Of a stretch of 64,000 nt of DNA, positions 35,187 through 50,100 are shown in pieces. The stretch spans positions 161,559 to 225,558 of the forward strand of contig MNCI01005034.1 in the NCBI GenBank assembly GCA_015680685.1, written 5' to 3'. Source of the DNA: Gnetum montanum (taxonomy: Eukaryota > Streptophyta > Gnetopsida > Gnetales > Gnetaceae). The position numbers were made by a program, and so were the translations under genes. How positions within the stretch are numbered: the stretch's first letter is position 1; the number at the start of each line of letters is the position of its first letter. Below the pieces are notes generated by a model. The model saw only the letters and a program-made list of their open reading frames with translations, did no database searches and was not told the DNA's origin.

Positions 35187-38100
35187 CTACAGAAGATCAT
35201 CAACCCTATCTATCACATCAAGAGCTTTTGTCCTTTCAATATCAAAATCTATGACAGGCAATTTAGTATGTGGCCTTGGTCCATTAAATTCACTCGTACT
35301 GTTAGTGGTCGATGAGTGGCTATTGCTTTTGTTCAGTCTATAAGATAAATTTTCAGACCTTCGTTTGGCTGAATCAAACTCTTGACTTTTGCTGATACCA
35401 GGTGTTATTTTTCTAAAGTTTACATCCTTTAACATATTTTGATCCTCTGCTGAAAGCTCAGTAGCAGGTTTCGAACCGTTTTTATTTGTGACTGGTTTAT
35501 CAGAAGACTGCAATAAAGTACTGGAAGTCTTTTTGCCTGGTGATCGAACAGGTGATTTGATTGGAGACTTGGATCCATTAACAATTCTTGATTGATTGAC
35601 AAGATGATGAAGCCAAACAATCAATTCAAAAATGTAAGATTCTGTCTTCTCCTTGTCTGCATAGTGAAGAGTTTGAATAAGAGTCAAGTCATTATGACCT
35701 GGTGCCCGTCGATCCAATGCAGTTCTGTTAAACTGGCAAAAGTTACAAACGGAATCAAACCATAAAAAATGAATCACCAATAAATGAGATAGCCCAATGT
35801 CTTACCCGGTATTTGCCCACTCACCAACCCATCCAAATCCTTGATGTGCTCTACATGAACGCCATCAACAAAATATATCAAAGTGTAATATTAGTTCAGG
35901 AGACAAAAAACTGCAAGAGGATATATTCATGTCAAAGATTTTGACGTAGAAAATTACCTTGTCGTATTGGTTGCAATAGGACCAAGCCAGTTTAAAATTT
36001 TCTCCATCTCTGCTTTGATCTGGGGAAGTGTATACTGACGATTAAGAAATAAAGCAGCATTAACTGACAATCGACCATGATTACAAAATGCACATTTCCT
36101 GAACTAAATGTTAGGAAGTCATAGATGAAATCCATTTTAATAAATAATAAAAAATTCTAATTTTCTTTGTGAAAGACATTTCGTGATTGTCATAATTGTA
36201 TTCATCCAATCAATCTGGGGCATCCGTTAAAAGAGTAGATGAGTGATTTGATGATAGTTCTAATACCAGCCAGAACAAACAAATTTACTGTACCCCTAAG
36301 GGGGAAGGTACTTCGGTATCCGCTGCTGGCATTGAACCTGACTCACACAATCCAAGTTGCAAGCCTTAGCAAAGCCACATTGATAAAGGAAGACATTTGA
36401 TATGCCGATTTTTTAAGAAAACTGTAAACAATTGAAATTTTTGCCATAATTCAAGGAATGAATGGATCTATAGCCAGCAATACAAGTGTCCTTCAAAAAA
36501 TATTCTTTATAGGCCATGTGCTACTGCAAAAGAACATTCTACAAGGAGTCAATGCATTCAAGAAATATTTAATATCTGATAATACAAAGTGTCCAGATTC
36601 CTTTTTGATCAAATTTCTGAGAAAAGTTTCTCGGGATATATGATTTTAGAAATATCATATTAAAAAAATACTGGCAACAGAAAACGTGTTCCTCGGAATC
36701 TTAACATAATAGTAAACTTCTAATTATCACTTTGTGGGTGTTAACGATGCTTCTAACATAACTGTACCTGACTTGGGAAACTGAAAAGAAACAGCTGGAG
36801 TAGCATGTAATGGCAAAGGACCAGTTACAGTAAAAAGATTAAAGACACTGTTGAGATCGTTGAGGGATCAGGAAATAACAACGATTAAACCAGGAGGTGC
36901 TAACATGACTTCTTCCTTCAGAGATGTCAAGAGGTAGCCACGGCAAAAACATCATCATCACTCTTCCACGAAAACTTCTCACATGCATCACTGGTTGCTC
37001 AGGCAAGCCCTTTTTAAAATCAGATTCAATCATGTCTAACAATTTAACTCTTGTATTTCATTTTTGAAATTGATCATTTCCTTGTGAAGGAACAATTAGC
37101 TAGTTCAATTACTATAACTTGAAAGTTCTAACTTTGGTTGAGAGGCCAACTAACAATCATACAGAAAGGCCTGATCCTGTAACACTAAATTATATTTTGT
37201 CCATAACCTTCTAAAGGTTCACTTCCTTCCTATAATGCTACATTGTATTTCAGCCATAACCCTTTAAAGATTCTATCATGTAACACTAAATAATATTTCC
37301 TCAAATTTTCATCCTATAGTCTACATAAATTTCTTAGTATCATTCCTGTAATTTGATTTTTCTGTAAAAGGAAAAAATTCAGGCCAAATTATGGAAATAT
37401 ATAGCTAAACTAGTTACTAAAACTGTGGACTTGACCTCCACTAACAAGAGATGATTCATCGTTACTATCCCCAAGATCTATATTTGGCAGCACAAAGTAG
37501 AATTCACAAAGAAAAAACATCTTTTGAATGTTCCTCCATCAATATATATCCATTGGTACATTGTCTGCGTTGCTTTAAAAAAATTTATCGTTCAAAAAAA
37601 AATATGTTCATGCTCTATTGATGAGGTTGCAACAATCTTCTTGGATCACTTTTGTTGTTTGCTTTATATGGTACAAGGCAATAAAAATTTGGAACCACTT
37701 TGAAAGTTGAGGATTGTCAATAACATTTATCACATAGACACATGTATGATAATTATCTACTGGAACAGGATTTCTATGAAAATGTTTTCCTGCAATGAAA
37801 ATCGAAACCTTGCATAATATAAAAAGTCCTGTCTACTGCCAAACACTAATGACACTTTATAGTTTAACAGCTTGAAGCCAAAGCCTTTACATAGCCGTTC
37901 AATTTCGTGCAGTTTTTAAGAATATTTTAAATGGTTTTTCACATGGGCTTGTTTAATAGTGCAATAACAAACGAAGCAGCGAGCTACTTCTCTGCTGCAT
38001 GAAGAAATATAGGAACAACATAAAACCTCAGAGATCAAGCATATTGGCTGTTACTGAAAACTCAGGTATCAATAATTCTTATCGCAGAACTATTTTTGAA

Positions 38101-41100
38101 CATCTATTGATGCTCTCGAAAGTTCATGTTTTAACAGTAAAACGACGTTGAATATGAATTTGGGATAAGCAAGTCCAAACTTTACCTCTTCTTTATCGGA
38201 GCAGGACTGCAGCTTGCACCTTAATGATGTCTTTATGGAAGAAGGCAGTCCTCTGTACAGTGTGTCTCTGGTATTGGGAGGAACTGATCCTGGACGCGAG
38301 ACCTACACCAGAATAGAGATTTTCAATGAAAATTATGATGATGACTCTAGAAGCAACGATGGCCAAAACGCCACTATTTACCACTGATGCCAATGAAGAA
38401 AGGAATAACATGAACATTGACATAAACTACTTGCAAAACATGACGCGGTATAAAATTAATACAAGACTATGATCATAAATGAGGGCACATTCATCTATCT
38501 GTTCAATTCGTACAACAAAAGTACAAGGCAAATAAATACTTACAAGGCTGTCAATCTGATTAATAATATTTGCATAGTGTAATGCCAGACCGGCAGGACC
38601 AAGGCGTTGAGGACTTCCACGTGACTTCTTTTTGTTTTCGTTTTCAAAATCTTGTACCACAGCCACGAATGAATATATGATTCCAAAAAAAAAAAATCTA
38701 ATTAGTAATCGTTACAGTAACTGTGTAACTTTCAAGTCTAGAAAAGATGAAAACAAGCTGTGTGAAAAAAGTGTGCTGATTCCAGCATATCAAATGGCAT
38801 ACAATTTTAAAAATTACAGTGATATAATGTGAAACATGTGATGTCTAGAAAGATTCAAGAATAGCATGCCCAAAAATTTTCTATCGGCAGCCTACAATGT
38901 TGCAAATACATTAAATACCAACAAATTATATAAATCAGTAATAAATAAGATATGAACATATGGCGCTATCAAATATAGTTAAAACATTCTCAGAGCCTTC
39001 TAAATTATTACTTCTGATAGCTGTTAATGCTACTATGCTGTTGAAATTGCTTTCTTCTCGTGGAATGTCCATAAAGAGAATCTGAATTCTTTCAACATTC
39101 AAATTTTATGTATACCTAGTATTTAATGTATATTCAGTTTTCTTTTTTCTGTACACTGACTAATTTTATTACAAAAGCATTCTGAACCCTTATACTGCGA
39201 CAGTCTTGAGTTACACTATCATCTGAGATTTGTTCAATATTAAGTAGAAAATTACTCCACAAGGAAGGAGATTGGCATAGAAGAGATAAGGTTTGGAATA
39301 ACAAAGGTATTTTGAAAGAACAAACATTTAGATTAACAAAGACCTGCCCAAAAAAGAGTATGCAAAAAAGCTAGAAGAATGGCAAAAAGTTAAACAAGCT
39401 TGTGCTGAAGGTAGCATTGCTTACTTGAAGAACTATAAATATGTTGTAGTCATCAAAGAGAGGGAAAACCTCCCAAAATAGGGATTTTCTTCTATTGCAT
39501 GTGATTTCCTTAATATTGAAGGTTTATTTGCTGATGAAGTTGTTGCTTTAGATACTAGTCATTTCTTTACTGATTTTGATCTATTTATTTTTGTTGAAAC
39601 TTGAGAAGAAGAAAATTCTCCAATTGTATCTATTCTAGGCTTTCATTTCTATTAGAAATAAGTGTTCCATGGTCAGGGGTAGAACTTTTCGTGGTATTGC
39701 TTGTTCAATTAAAAACTCTAGAGATCATTTCATTACGGTGTACAAAGTTAATGATGATAACCAATATTTGTGGGTTCAAGTTCAAGGCATTTCAGAAGTT
39801 CTGTATATTGCTTTTTGTTATTTTGCTTCAAGGGATTCTTTTATCTACAATTCTACTAATCTTTGACAAGAGCATCCTTTGCAATACCTAAGCCAAGATG
39901 TTGCAGAATTTTCCAAGTTTGGTAAAGTTTCTCTTTGTGAGAATTTGAATGCTTGTACTGGACAAAGTTAAATTCAAAGGCTTGTTTGAAATTCTCAATT
40001 AAACTCCAATGAAGAGCTCTATTTAGCTCACAAAAGATCATCTGCTGATCATAGTACATATCAGAGAGGTATCCATTTCTTAGAATGGGATCATTCCTTT
40101 GATTTTTTTAATTCTTAATGGCATCAACAAATTTCCTTCCTCCTCTCATTTCACCTTTACTAGGCACAAAGGTAACTCTTGCATTGATCTTCTCTTGTCT
40201 ACTCATGATAATATAAATGCAATGAAAAACTTTCAAGTGAGAGAAAAACTCCTAGAATCTCCTCATCATTACCTGAAATTCATTATTCTTGCTTCAATTT
40301 GTTACATTCACTACAAGAAATGCAAAACTCGTCATCTCACAAAAGACCTTCATCAGGATTTTCAAACAAGAGTGGCTAATATGTTAGTCAACAATGACAA
40401 TGAGGTAGATTTGACTAATGTTCTTTTGTCTACAACTGCTCAGGTGCAGATTAAGAAGAGGCATACTTGTAGAAACCCTTAGTTTAATGTGGACTGCTTG
40501 ATAGCTTGTAAAGATGTTATAGCTTCACATTTTGATGTTTCAAAACTGAAGAATTATAGAAAGCTTATTTGTTTTAAAAAAAGAAAGTTTATTAAAGAAG
40601 AGCATGAAAAAATGATTTGTGAGCTCCACTCAAATCCAAAGAGCTTTTGAAATTTATTCTGAGACAGACAACAACATGGTTGGGATTTTTCCTTATCTAC
40701 TATTCAAACTTTCTTCAATGACCTTTTTAATCAAGAGGCTCTCCCAACTATGCAAGATAACTCTTGTGTTCTTAAGTTATCCCTTGATGACATTTCTGCA
40801 GGAATTCAAAGATTATCTTCTGGGAAAGGTACTAATGTTAATGGATTATATGCAGAGCCTCTTAAATAGGGTGGTTCATTGGTGTGGAAAGCAGCTTGCA
40901 ATCTTCTTACTAAACGGGCTTCAACCTGGATCACTCTTGGTGTTCTACTCCAACAGTCTTCTTTTTCAATAAAGGAGATAAAGAGATCTTAATAATTACC
41001 AATTGGTTGCAATCAAGCTTTTGGGTACTATTTTGGAGAATAAAATTAGTTCATGGGTAGAAATGCAATGTCTTTGTGCAGCAGGCTTCAAGAAGAATCA

Positions 41101-44100
41101 TTATACTATAGACCATCTAATAACTTTGTGTTATTGTGTAGAAAAAGCAAAAAGGCCCAACCATAGAACTTTTATCTATTTCGTTGATTTCTCCAAGGCT
41201 TATGATTCTGTTGCTCAAGATAAACTTTGGAAGAGATTGGATAGCATTAACATTCCACAAGATCTCCTTTCAGTTGCCAAAAGAATCTATGAGACAATTA
41301 ACATTCTTATGGAAGATAATCTTATTGGAGAAAGAAAAATTATCAACAGCTCAATTAAAGTTAAACAAGGTTGTCCGTTGTCCCCTATCCTTTTTAGCAT
41401 ATTTATAGATGAATTGGAAGAATGGATGCAAAATGCCTTTAATCATCATATGTTAGTAAATGGATTATTTTTTAACATGTTTCTCTTTGCAAATGATGTG
41501 GCCTTGATTGCAAAATCAGCTACAAGATTAAATTATATGCTTCAAATTCTCCATGATTACCACACCCATTTTGGTATGAAAGTTAATATTGATAGAACTA
41601 AAATTCTAGTTTGTGGTACTAGAAATAGAAATTGCAATTTTTTCCTTGGAGAAAAACTTGATATATGTGAATCTTTGGGAGTTAAATTTGCTAGTAATTA
41701 TAGTTGGAATGCCTTTACTGCTCAAAGGGTTTCAAGTAGCATGCAAGGTCTATTTGCTCTAAGAAATAATTGTACCAAGAAACAAATTTTGGCATAGGAG
41801 ATTAGAAGAAAACTTTTTCGCAATCTTGTCCAACCTGTATTATTATATGGGTGTGTTGCTTGGGGACCTTCTTTTTCCACACATAATTGGAAAAAAATTT
41901 TGCATGTTCAAAAATAGTTTATTGTATGTGAACTGCAAGTGAAAATGCAGACTTCTTATGATATATTACTTTTAGAAACAGATTTGCTTCCTCTTGAAGT
42001 TGAAGCCCTTTATCAATTTATTGTTTATACTCAGAAGTTAAGTCAAATGAAAGATGTTAATTACGCTAAGGAGATAATGAATGCTACACAACAAAATAGA
42101 TGGTTCCATCAAAGAAAATTATGGCTTCAGTCACGGAATATTGTAAAAGAGGATCTTCCTTTAAACAAAAGATTCTTTCAAAAAAGTATAAAAGAAGAAG
42201 TCTTAGCTAAAGTTTGGTTGAACACGTCAAGGAAAAAGCAAGCTGTTAGAGAAGGTTTGTTATCTAGTACTCAAAAGTATCTATTCTCAGCTATTCCTAT
42301 TCATTTAAGGAATCAAATTGCTAGAGCAAGAATGAGCTCTCATCATCTCCTTATTGAGATACGTTGTTGGATCAATTTACCAAGAAAAGAGCATATTTGC
42401 AGACTAGACAAACAAAGCATAGAAGATGAAAAACATATATTTTTTTTTTATTTTGCCTATCTTTGGCTCACATTTGATTGAATTATACTATTAATTGTAA
42501 TCAGTTGATTGCTTCTTTCAAATTGACCCTATTTGCATGGGGCATTACATCAATGATGTTTTCAACTTTCTTCAAAAATATGTTGAGCCTTTGTAACTGT
42601 CTAACAAATCCTTTGTGATTTTCTAGACATAATAAAAATTTCCAGTTTCTAGTTTCCAAAATTGGCTGCTGAAAAGTGCTTTCATAATGGTGTTTGAAAT
42701 GTTGCTGGGAATTTTCTTTGGAGTGGCATTTATGAATAAAAAAATGGTGTTTTCTCATTAATTTTTTCTGGCATTTTAAATGGTAGAGTATAGACAGCCA
42801 GAGTTGAGTATAGCTTCAGCGAAGAAATACAGTATCCAGCGTATTGATCGTCATCTTTATAAAAATAATATATCGTGAGACCAGGAGGAAGGCAATAATT
42901 TTGAACAGGTGCTTGGTACACAGAAAAATCACAAAACGAAAAGAAATAGAATCAAATCTAGAAAGTCGGAGCAAGGCTAAGTATTCACTTTGGCTGTCCG
43001 CTGTCTATGTGTCATCTAGATTTTTTCTTAAAAAAATGTATTCAGGAGTAAAAGGATTCAGAACACTTGCTCATGAAATGCAAATTGTCAAGCGATCAGA
43101 AATAAGATGAGTTTCGATGTAAACCATTGGAAAATGGTCAATGTTAAGTAGAATTAATTTTTGCATTCAGATCTGGAGAGAGTGAACAGCAATTAAGAGC
43201 AATTTCAAATTTCTGATGGGGCCAACTAAGCTTTAATAAAAATGCTTCTCTTTTGAAAGCGTTGCAAATTAATTAAATTTCTACACCTGGTTTGCTTTGT
43301 TTTGTTTAAACTTTACTATCTATTATCACAATCCTTTATTGACATTGACAAAGAGATGTCTCAGCAGAGTCTTGTCATTGTTGATTAAAGTTCTATCGCT
43401 AAAATATGAAAATATTTCTTTCACAACATTTCTTTGCAGAGCATCTAAATTCAGTGTGCTTTGACTTTCAAACAGTGTTTCATAAGTATGAAGTGCTCAC
43501 CAGTATCTCCGAATTTATCTTCTATCTCCTGATGTAAGAAGTAAACAATGTCTACAAGTTTCTCCATAACCTACAACAAATACAAATATCAGAGCTCAGA
43601 AAACCCTTACTAAAGTTTAAGTTGAAAACTAGAGGAATCACATAGATTTTGTATTAAACACATTAAAGTAAAATAAGACCTTTGATTTGCTAAAATGACA
43701 AGAACTCAGGAACTACATTTTTTGGCAACGCTAATCAAATCAATTGTTTCAAACACATAACAAAAGTGAGGCAAAACTACCTGTAGGTTCATAGCTGAGA
43801 CACCAAAAGAAAAGGAAAGAAATAAACAAACGAGCAGCCAGCCAGCCAGCCAAAAAGTAAAAGCAGAACAAAGGAAGGAAGAATAGAAAGGAAAATTTCC
43901 AAAACTCATGAGAAATAAATGAATCCCATGCATTTAGAAAAATGTCTTGAACAAAAACACTACCATCGGTAACAATTTATAACATTTATACAATAGAGTG
44001 TGGAGTGTAACAAATAGGAACAATAATGATTTTTTTTAAAAAAAAAAATCAAAGTCATTGAATGACCTCTTCCAAGTTCATTGACCACAAGGATTTTTTC

Positions 44101-47100
44101 TTTAGATTCCTCACATGCTTTTTTTGGCCTTTTAAGTCACTCTTCATACCTGCAAGACTGTCCCCTGCAATACCCGAATATCAATTTGTTAGATCATTGA
44201 GATAACTTAAAATGCATAAACCAGAACAATAGCATACAACAGCAAGTATTATATATATAACTTGAAAATCAAAGTAGCTAAAACAGCATAGGACTTAGTT
44301 CTCATTAAGGAAATAACACACCATATTTCAACAATAAAATGAGGATGCATAAGAAAATAATTTCCAACAAACTATTTGCTCCTCACATCGACAATTAACA
44401 AACAGTGTTGAAGTCACAACATATCCTTTAGTATGTTAGGAAAAACCTTTGCAAACTATGTAATTTGTTATTCTTTAAAAACAATGACTGAGAAAAATGC
44501 TTTAAGTCAAACAGGCAACAGTTAGGGAAAGCACAGCTGATTGGTGATCACCGGTACATGCTGGTAGGTCCTCTGAATCATTACTTTTTTCAATACATGA
44601 AATAGAATTATCATTTCAAGACTCCCATCTTTTCCTTATTTCCAAAAATAAAAATTGTAAAATTAAAAAATTAAAAAAATTGGATCCCCAAATCCCCTGA
44701 AAACCACTGCTTCTTAAGAAATACTAGTCTGGAATCTTCTCTAAATTCATCATCAGGGGTGTGAAATGCAATAAATAGAAAATGTTTTATTTCTACATGC
44801 ATCTGTTGCACCTACAGAAGGTGGACAACCTTGTTTATTTTATTAAATTCAACAACTTTTTGTGCCAAAATCTTTACAGGATTTTGCAACAGCCTGGACA
44901 TGGATAGGTGAAAGTCTGCGTATTAATAAAAATTGGAATACTTTGGCAGCATATGTGATCTTTCAAATATGGAAAGAAAGAAATCGAATAGCCTTTGAAG
45001 GAACAGAAATCAATATACATAGTGTACAGTAGCTAGCATTAAAAAATTAGGAAAATGTGATATACAAAATGAGACTTGACTGCCCAAGTCCTTGGGCCTT
45101 GCACTATTATAATTTTTATTTCTAAACTTATAATTAGATTAGCAGTTCATATGATTCTACGATCCTGGTTGATCATTAAGACCCAACAAATAATCTCAAT
45201 GTACTTCAAATCTTATTTTATTAATATAATCTATTTTAATTTGTTCCAATAATAATAATAAGCTTATTTTCTTGTATAGGATGTTTCTTCTCAAGTTGTC
45301 CTATTGGGTACCATGCCAAATGTTTCTTGCACACGTTTTATGAATGCCCCTTAGCAATCAATTCTTCAAAATTGCATTCACGATTTTCAAAAGTTTTCAG
45401 AAGTTATTTTTGAGACGCTCTAGCTCTTCAACGGGAACTATACTTTCTTTGGGGTTAGATTTGTCTTTTCATATTCATGCTTTGTGGAATGTGCATACTT
45501 AAGTTTCCTTTTATATATTTAGGAAAGCAGATACCAATGGATACCTCAGCATCGTTTTTGTTTAAAAAAAACAAAATATTAGAAATTGTTGTTTTCCTGA
45601 TGCAAACTCATGCAGAAAAACCACACTTTGTGAATGAATTATCTTCTCTATCTTCTCCAAAGCTGGAAAAGTAAATGTTCTTTTTTGTCCCTATGTAGGT
45701 GATATAATTCCACACCTTTAATATGCTTCCAGAGAAATTATCAGTCCAACTTTTTTAATCTTCTATTTATCTCTCTAGATGCTCCTATGCATGACACAAA
45801 TAAACCGAACCATACCAAGATAGATTATAACAAACATCTAAAAGATCTATATCCTCCAGGATTATTAAGAGATGAACCCCATAAAATAGAATGTACAAGA
45901 ATCGAACAGTCACTGGCGCTAGTGTTATATTAATCAAATGATCTTTTATGTTGTTATCTAAACAAAAAATAAATGTAAACTTCCTTACCATTATTAATAG
46001 CTAGTACTTTTTAGACATAAATCAAGAATGTCAGAAAATCAATTTGGCACATGCCAGGGAGATCAAATACTGAGACTATTCACATGATATGACAATTAAT
46101 GAAGTTCAAACGGTATAGGAAAAATCTACATATGATCTTCATTGATTTGAAATAGGATTACAATAAGAGTGCTTAGAGATATTCTTTGGAGGGCCTCACA
46201 GATGACGAACATCTTTCATAAATATATTAAAAGTGATCAGGGCATGTATGAAAGAGGCTATACTAGAATTATACTAGTGTTAAAACAATATGTAAAATTG
46301 CTTCTAATTTTCCAATCACAATAGGTTTGCATCAAAGGTCCAGGCTTAGTCCACACTTATTTGCCATTGTTATGAATGAATTAAGGAAATCCAAGATGAA
46401 ATGTCCTGGTCCATATTTGCTGATAGTATCATGCTATTTGATAGATTTCAAGCAAATATTGACTATAAAACAAAAAATTGGAGACAGGTTTTGGAATCAA
46501 AAGGCTTGAAAGTTAGAAAAGGACAAAATGTAATTTTAGTGAAAGTATGAACAGAGATGAAATAGAATAATTCAAGGCCAAAATGTTCCTTAACGTAAAT
46601 AGTTCCACCACCTGGGATAAATGCTCTAATTAGATGGTGCAATTAATAATGAGATAAGAAATAAGATTAAGGTAAGATGGCCAAAATCGAGAGAGGCCAA
46701 TGATGTATTATACGAAAATTCTACAAGAAAATGGTCAAGCCTACTATCCTATATGATATTGAATGTTAAATTGTAAAAAATACAGCACCAACAAGAAATA
46801 GGCATTGCAGAGATGTGAATGCTCAAATGGATGTTAAATGTTACATGTTACGATATGAGAAAATTTTCACAACACATATTGGAGGAAGACATGGTTTTGC
46901 ATCTATCAAGGATAAACTGCAAGAAAGACATCTTAGTCAGTTTGGCCATATTCAACGAAGATAAAAAGGATTGCCACATCACAATTTTAGGAATTTTGTC
47001 AAAACAAAGACCAAAAATGACATAGAAAAAAACTGTTAAAGCATATACAAAAAACTGCAAACAGATTAAGTTTTAGCTCTTGATAGAGGAGAACAATTAA

Positions 47101-50100
47101 AGAGAACCACACATTATTCAAAGTAGGCTAGGATGATGATGAATTCTTTCACCATGTCATGTTTTTGAAGTGGCTACTGCTCCCATGCCAAGGTGTCCAA
47201 ACTTTCAGTGCTAAACTCTGGAGTTTAGTTTAACAATCATTTACTTAAATAATCAGGGCTTGGTCTTCATCTGAATACAAGCATTCTTGTTTCATTTGTT
47301 GCACTTGCAATGATTTTATTGCCATAAAAAAGGAGAAAAGAGGGTAGAGGAAAAGGCAGAAAAAAAAGGAGAAATAGAGAGAATGTGTGTGTGCATATGA
47401 GGGAGGAGAGCTCAATCACAAGGGAGGTGGATGGAAATGAACAACAGCAAAAGGAAACTGTAGCTGGAATAGCAAATGAACAATAAAAAAATAACCATGG
47501 TTGAACAAGAAGATGAACGACAACAATAGAGGATAAAGCAGCAAGTAAACAACAATAAGAACGTGATGGCCCAAAAAGAAAAAGAATAATAACAAAAGAA
47601 GATTTTGGCTGAAACAACAAATGAACACAAACATAGAAAGGTTGTCGCTGAAAAACAAAGAAAAGCAACAAGGAAAGATTGTGGCTACTATAGTAGACAG
47701 CAAATTAAAAGGAAATTGAGTTGAGTAGCAGTCCAAATATTGTAATTAATTATTCTTGGTAAGCAAGAAGGTAAGATAAATCTTTCTCTTGCTATGTGTG
47801 ATGGACAATGTTGGCTGATAATTTCAATATCTTAGCTCTTCTCCTTTCTTTAACTTGAATATCATTTTATGTTAGAATCAACTTTGACAAGATTTGTTTT
47901 TGAGATCTTGGATTGTTGAATCCTTAATTTTGTTGATGCAAAATTTTCTTTTTATAATGCTTCAGAAACACCCATAATGATTTGGAGCATACTGGCATAA
48001 CGATTTGCCATCAAGGGCCAAAGATCCCTTATATGAAGATTGGTACCGCAGGTAGAAAATAAGAGTATCCCTAGGCTCATATCTATTTTGTGATTTTCTG
48101 AAATTCATAGAATTGTTGAATTCTTGGTTCATGGCTAGAAAATTGGCTTAATGATCCCCTTGAATGCTTAATCCTTGGATTGAATTTTGATTTTTTTTAT
48201 TGTACCTTCTCAAGTCTGATTTTGTTATCTTTCTATGAGTCCAATGGAGTGGGGAAAATCTAGGATATTAATTTATGATTATTAAATATAGATGTTAAAT
48301 TATGGCTGTTAAATATAGGTAATTTATCTATTCTCTGGTAAATTAGATACTTTGATTAAATGTTAGTGTTGTGCAATTTATTATTTCAGCTTGGAAAAGT
48401 TATTGAAATGAGTTTTATTCTCATGGCTGCTGGAAGAAAATAAAATAGTATTATTGTGCAATTGAATAGATTTGATATTATTGATTTTTATATTTCTTGT
48501 GGCCAACTATTGGGTTAGACAAATCTCTTCATGAACATTATCTGATTTATTATTATGATTTGAAAAAAAAAATTCAGAATCTGATTGGTAAATAAAGAGA
48601 AAATCAGACATGTAAACTATATCAAAGGAATCTTGCATAGATTTTTGTTGACACTGTTTAGTTTTCATGGTTGTCTTTTTTTATCAGCAATGGTTTGAAC
48701 CAAAAATTGATTATTCATTATGGTTTGTTGATTGACGCTAGATGTTGTTTTTAATTCTTTTGTTAAGAATTTTGATAAGATTCTCATACTTCTTGTCTAG
48801 CTGTCTATGTGAACACACTTATTAATCTGTACAATCTAATTTCTAATTTTTCTTGGTTGCTAAACCCTAGATATTATATCATTGGCAATGATATTGTGAA
48901 TAAATGTAAAGATTATTATATTATTTTGTATTTCAATTTGCAGTTTTCTAGGTACATGTTTTCTTGAGTTTGACTTCCTTATGACTTATTACATTTTGGC
49001 TATGCATAATTTAAGACTACTATGTAAAAGGATTGAATTAACTGGCCTTTTTGCTAAGCTAGATGGCTGCGAATATGATTTTAAGTTTTAGACGTTTTCA
49101 CTTTTATACTACACCTTGGATGCATAGTGTATTAAGAGATATCATTCATCATATTGGCATTATCTTCCTACTAGATCCTTGGGTCATTCCTTACATCATA
49201 TAATTTTCTTCGTTATGCTTTATTTTAAATGCTAGTTGTCTATGTTGAGCTATATGTAAGTTGAATTTCTGACAATTGATCAACTCTTTGGGAAAAGAAA
49301 AAAGTTTACCATTGCATCTTTAGCCAACTTATTAACTCTTGCTTCCTACAGGTGGGTGTTACATAATCATATGTTTTTTGGCTCCTAAATTAATTCATCA
49401 TAATTATTTCTCTAATGCTACATTAGCTTGCATGTAGCCCACAAACTCCTCTTGCTAGCTAAAAGATTTTTTCTTCAGCAGCCATGTTACTGTGTTGCCA
49501 TTAATTTATAATTGCATATAGTTATTTTTAACACTATCCTGATTCCACAGGATTCAAAACATGTATGAAGGAGCTACTACCAGAATTAAAACAACTTATG
49601 CAGTCATCCCTGATTTTCCAATCAGAGTCTATCTCCACCAAGTGGTTTGCATTTAGCCCTTTTGCTATGGATAATATTGCTTCTAAACTATGAAAGTGTT
49701 AACATGCTCTAGAATTAAAAGGTTCAAAAATTAGTAGATAAGACAAATTACACAAAATGTAAATTCGGTAATGTATAAATAGTGATGGAATATAAGTAAC
49801 AATTCAACACTAAAAAGTCTCTCACTGTAAACAATTGTGCTACTAACGATACATGCTTCAATCAAACAGGAAATTGTCAAAATGGAGATATGCTAATAGT
49901 GTTTTATGTGATAAAAGAATCTTAACAAAACTAAAGGGAAAAAATCATAGGGCAGTAATCAAAGTTGCTATTTTCCATGGTGTTGAGTGCTGAGCTCTAA
50001 AAAGAGGGCATGAGTAAAAAAATCAATGTGGCAGAAATGCAAGTGCATAGATGAATGTTGAATGTTACAAGAAGAGATAAACTGCACAATACAGACATTA

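Noticed and set aside
41003-41797. A functional host gene encoding reverse transcriptase
   Set aside because: The catalytic FADD is FAND, neighbouring domains are split by stops, and it lies antisense in an intron: a dead LINE.
47267-47736. Overlapping minus-strand frames rich in Phe, Leu, Ser and Cys (possible membrane proteins)
   Set aside because: They arise from A/G-rich + strand sequence, occur in three frames at once and show no conserved motif.
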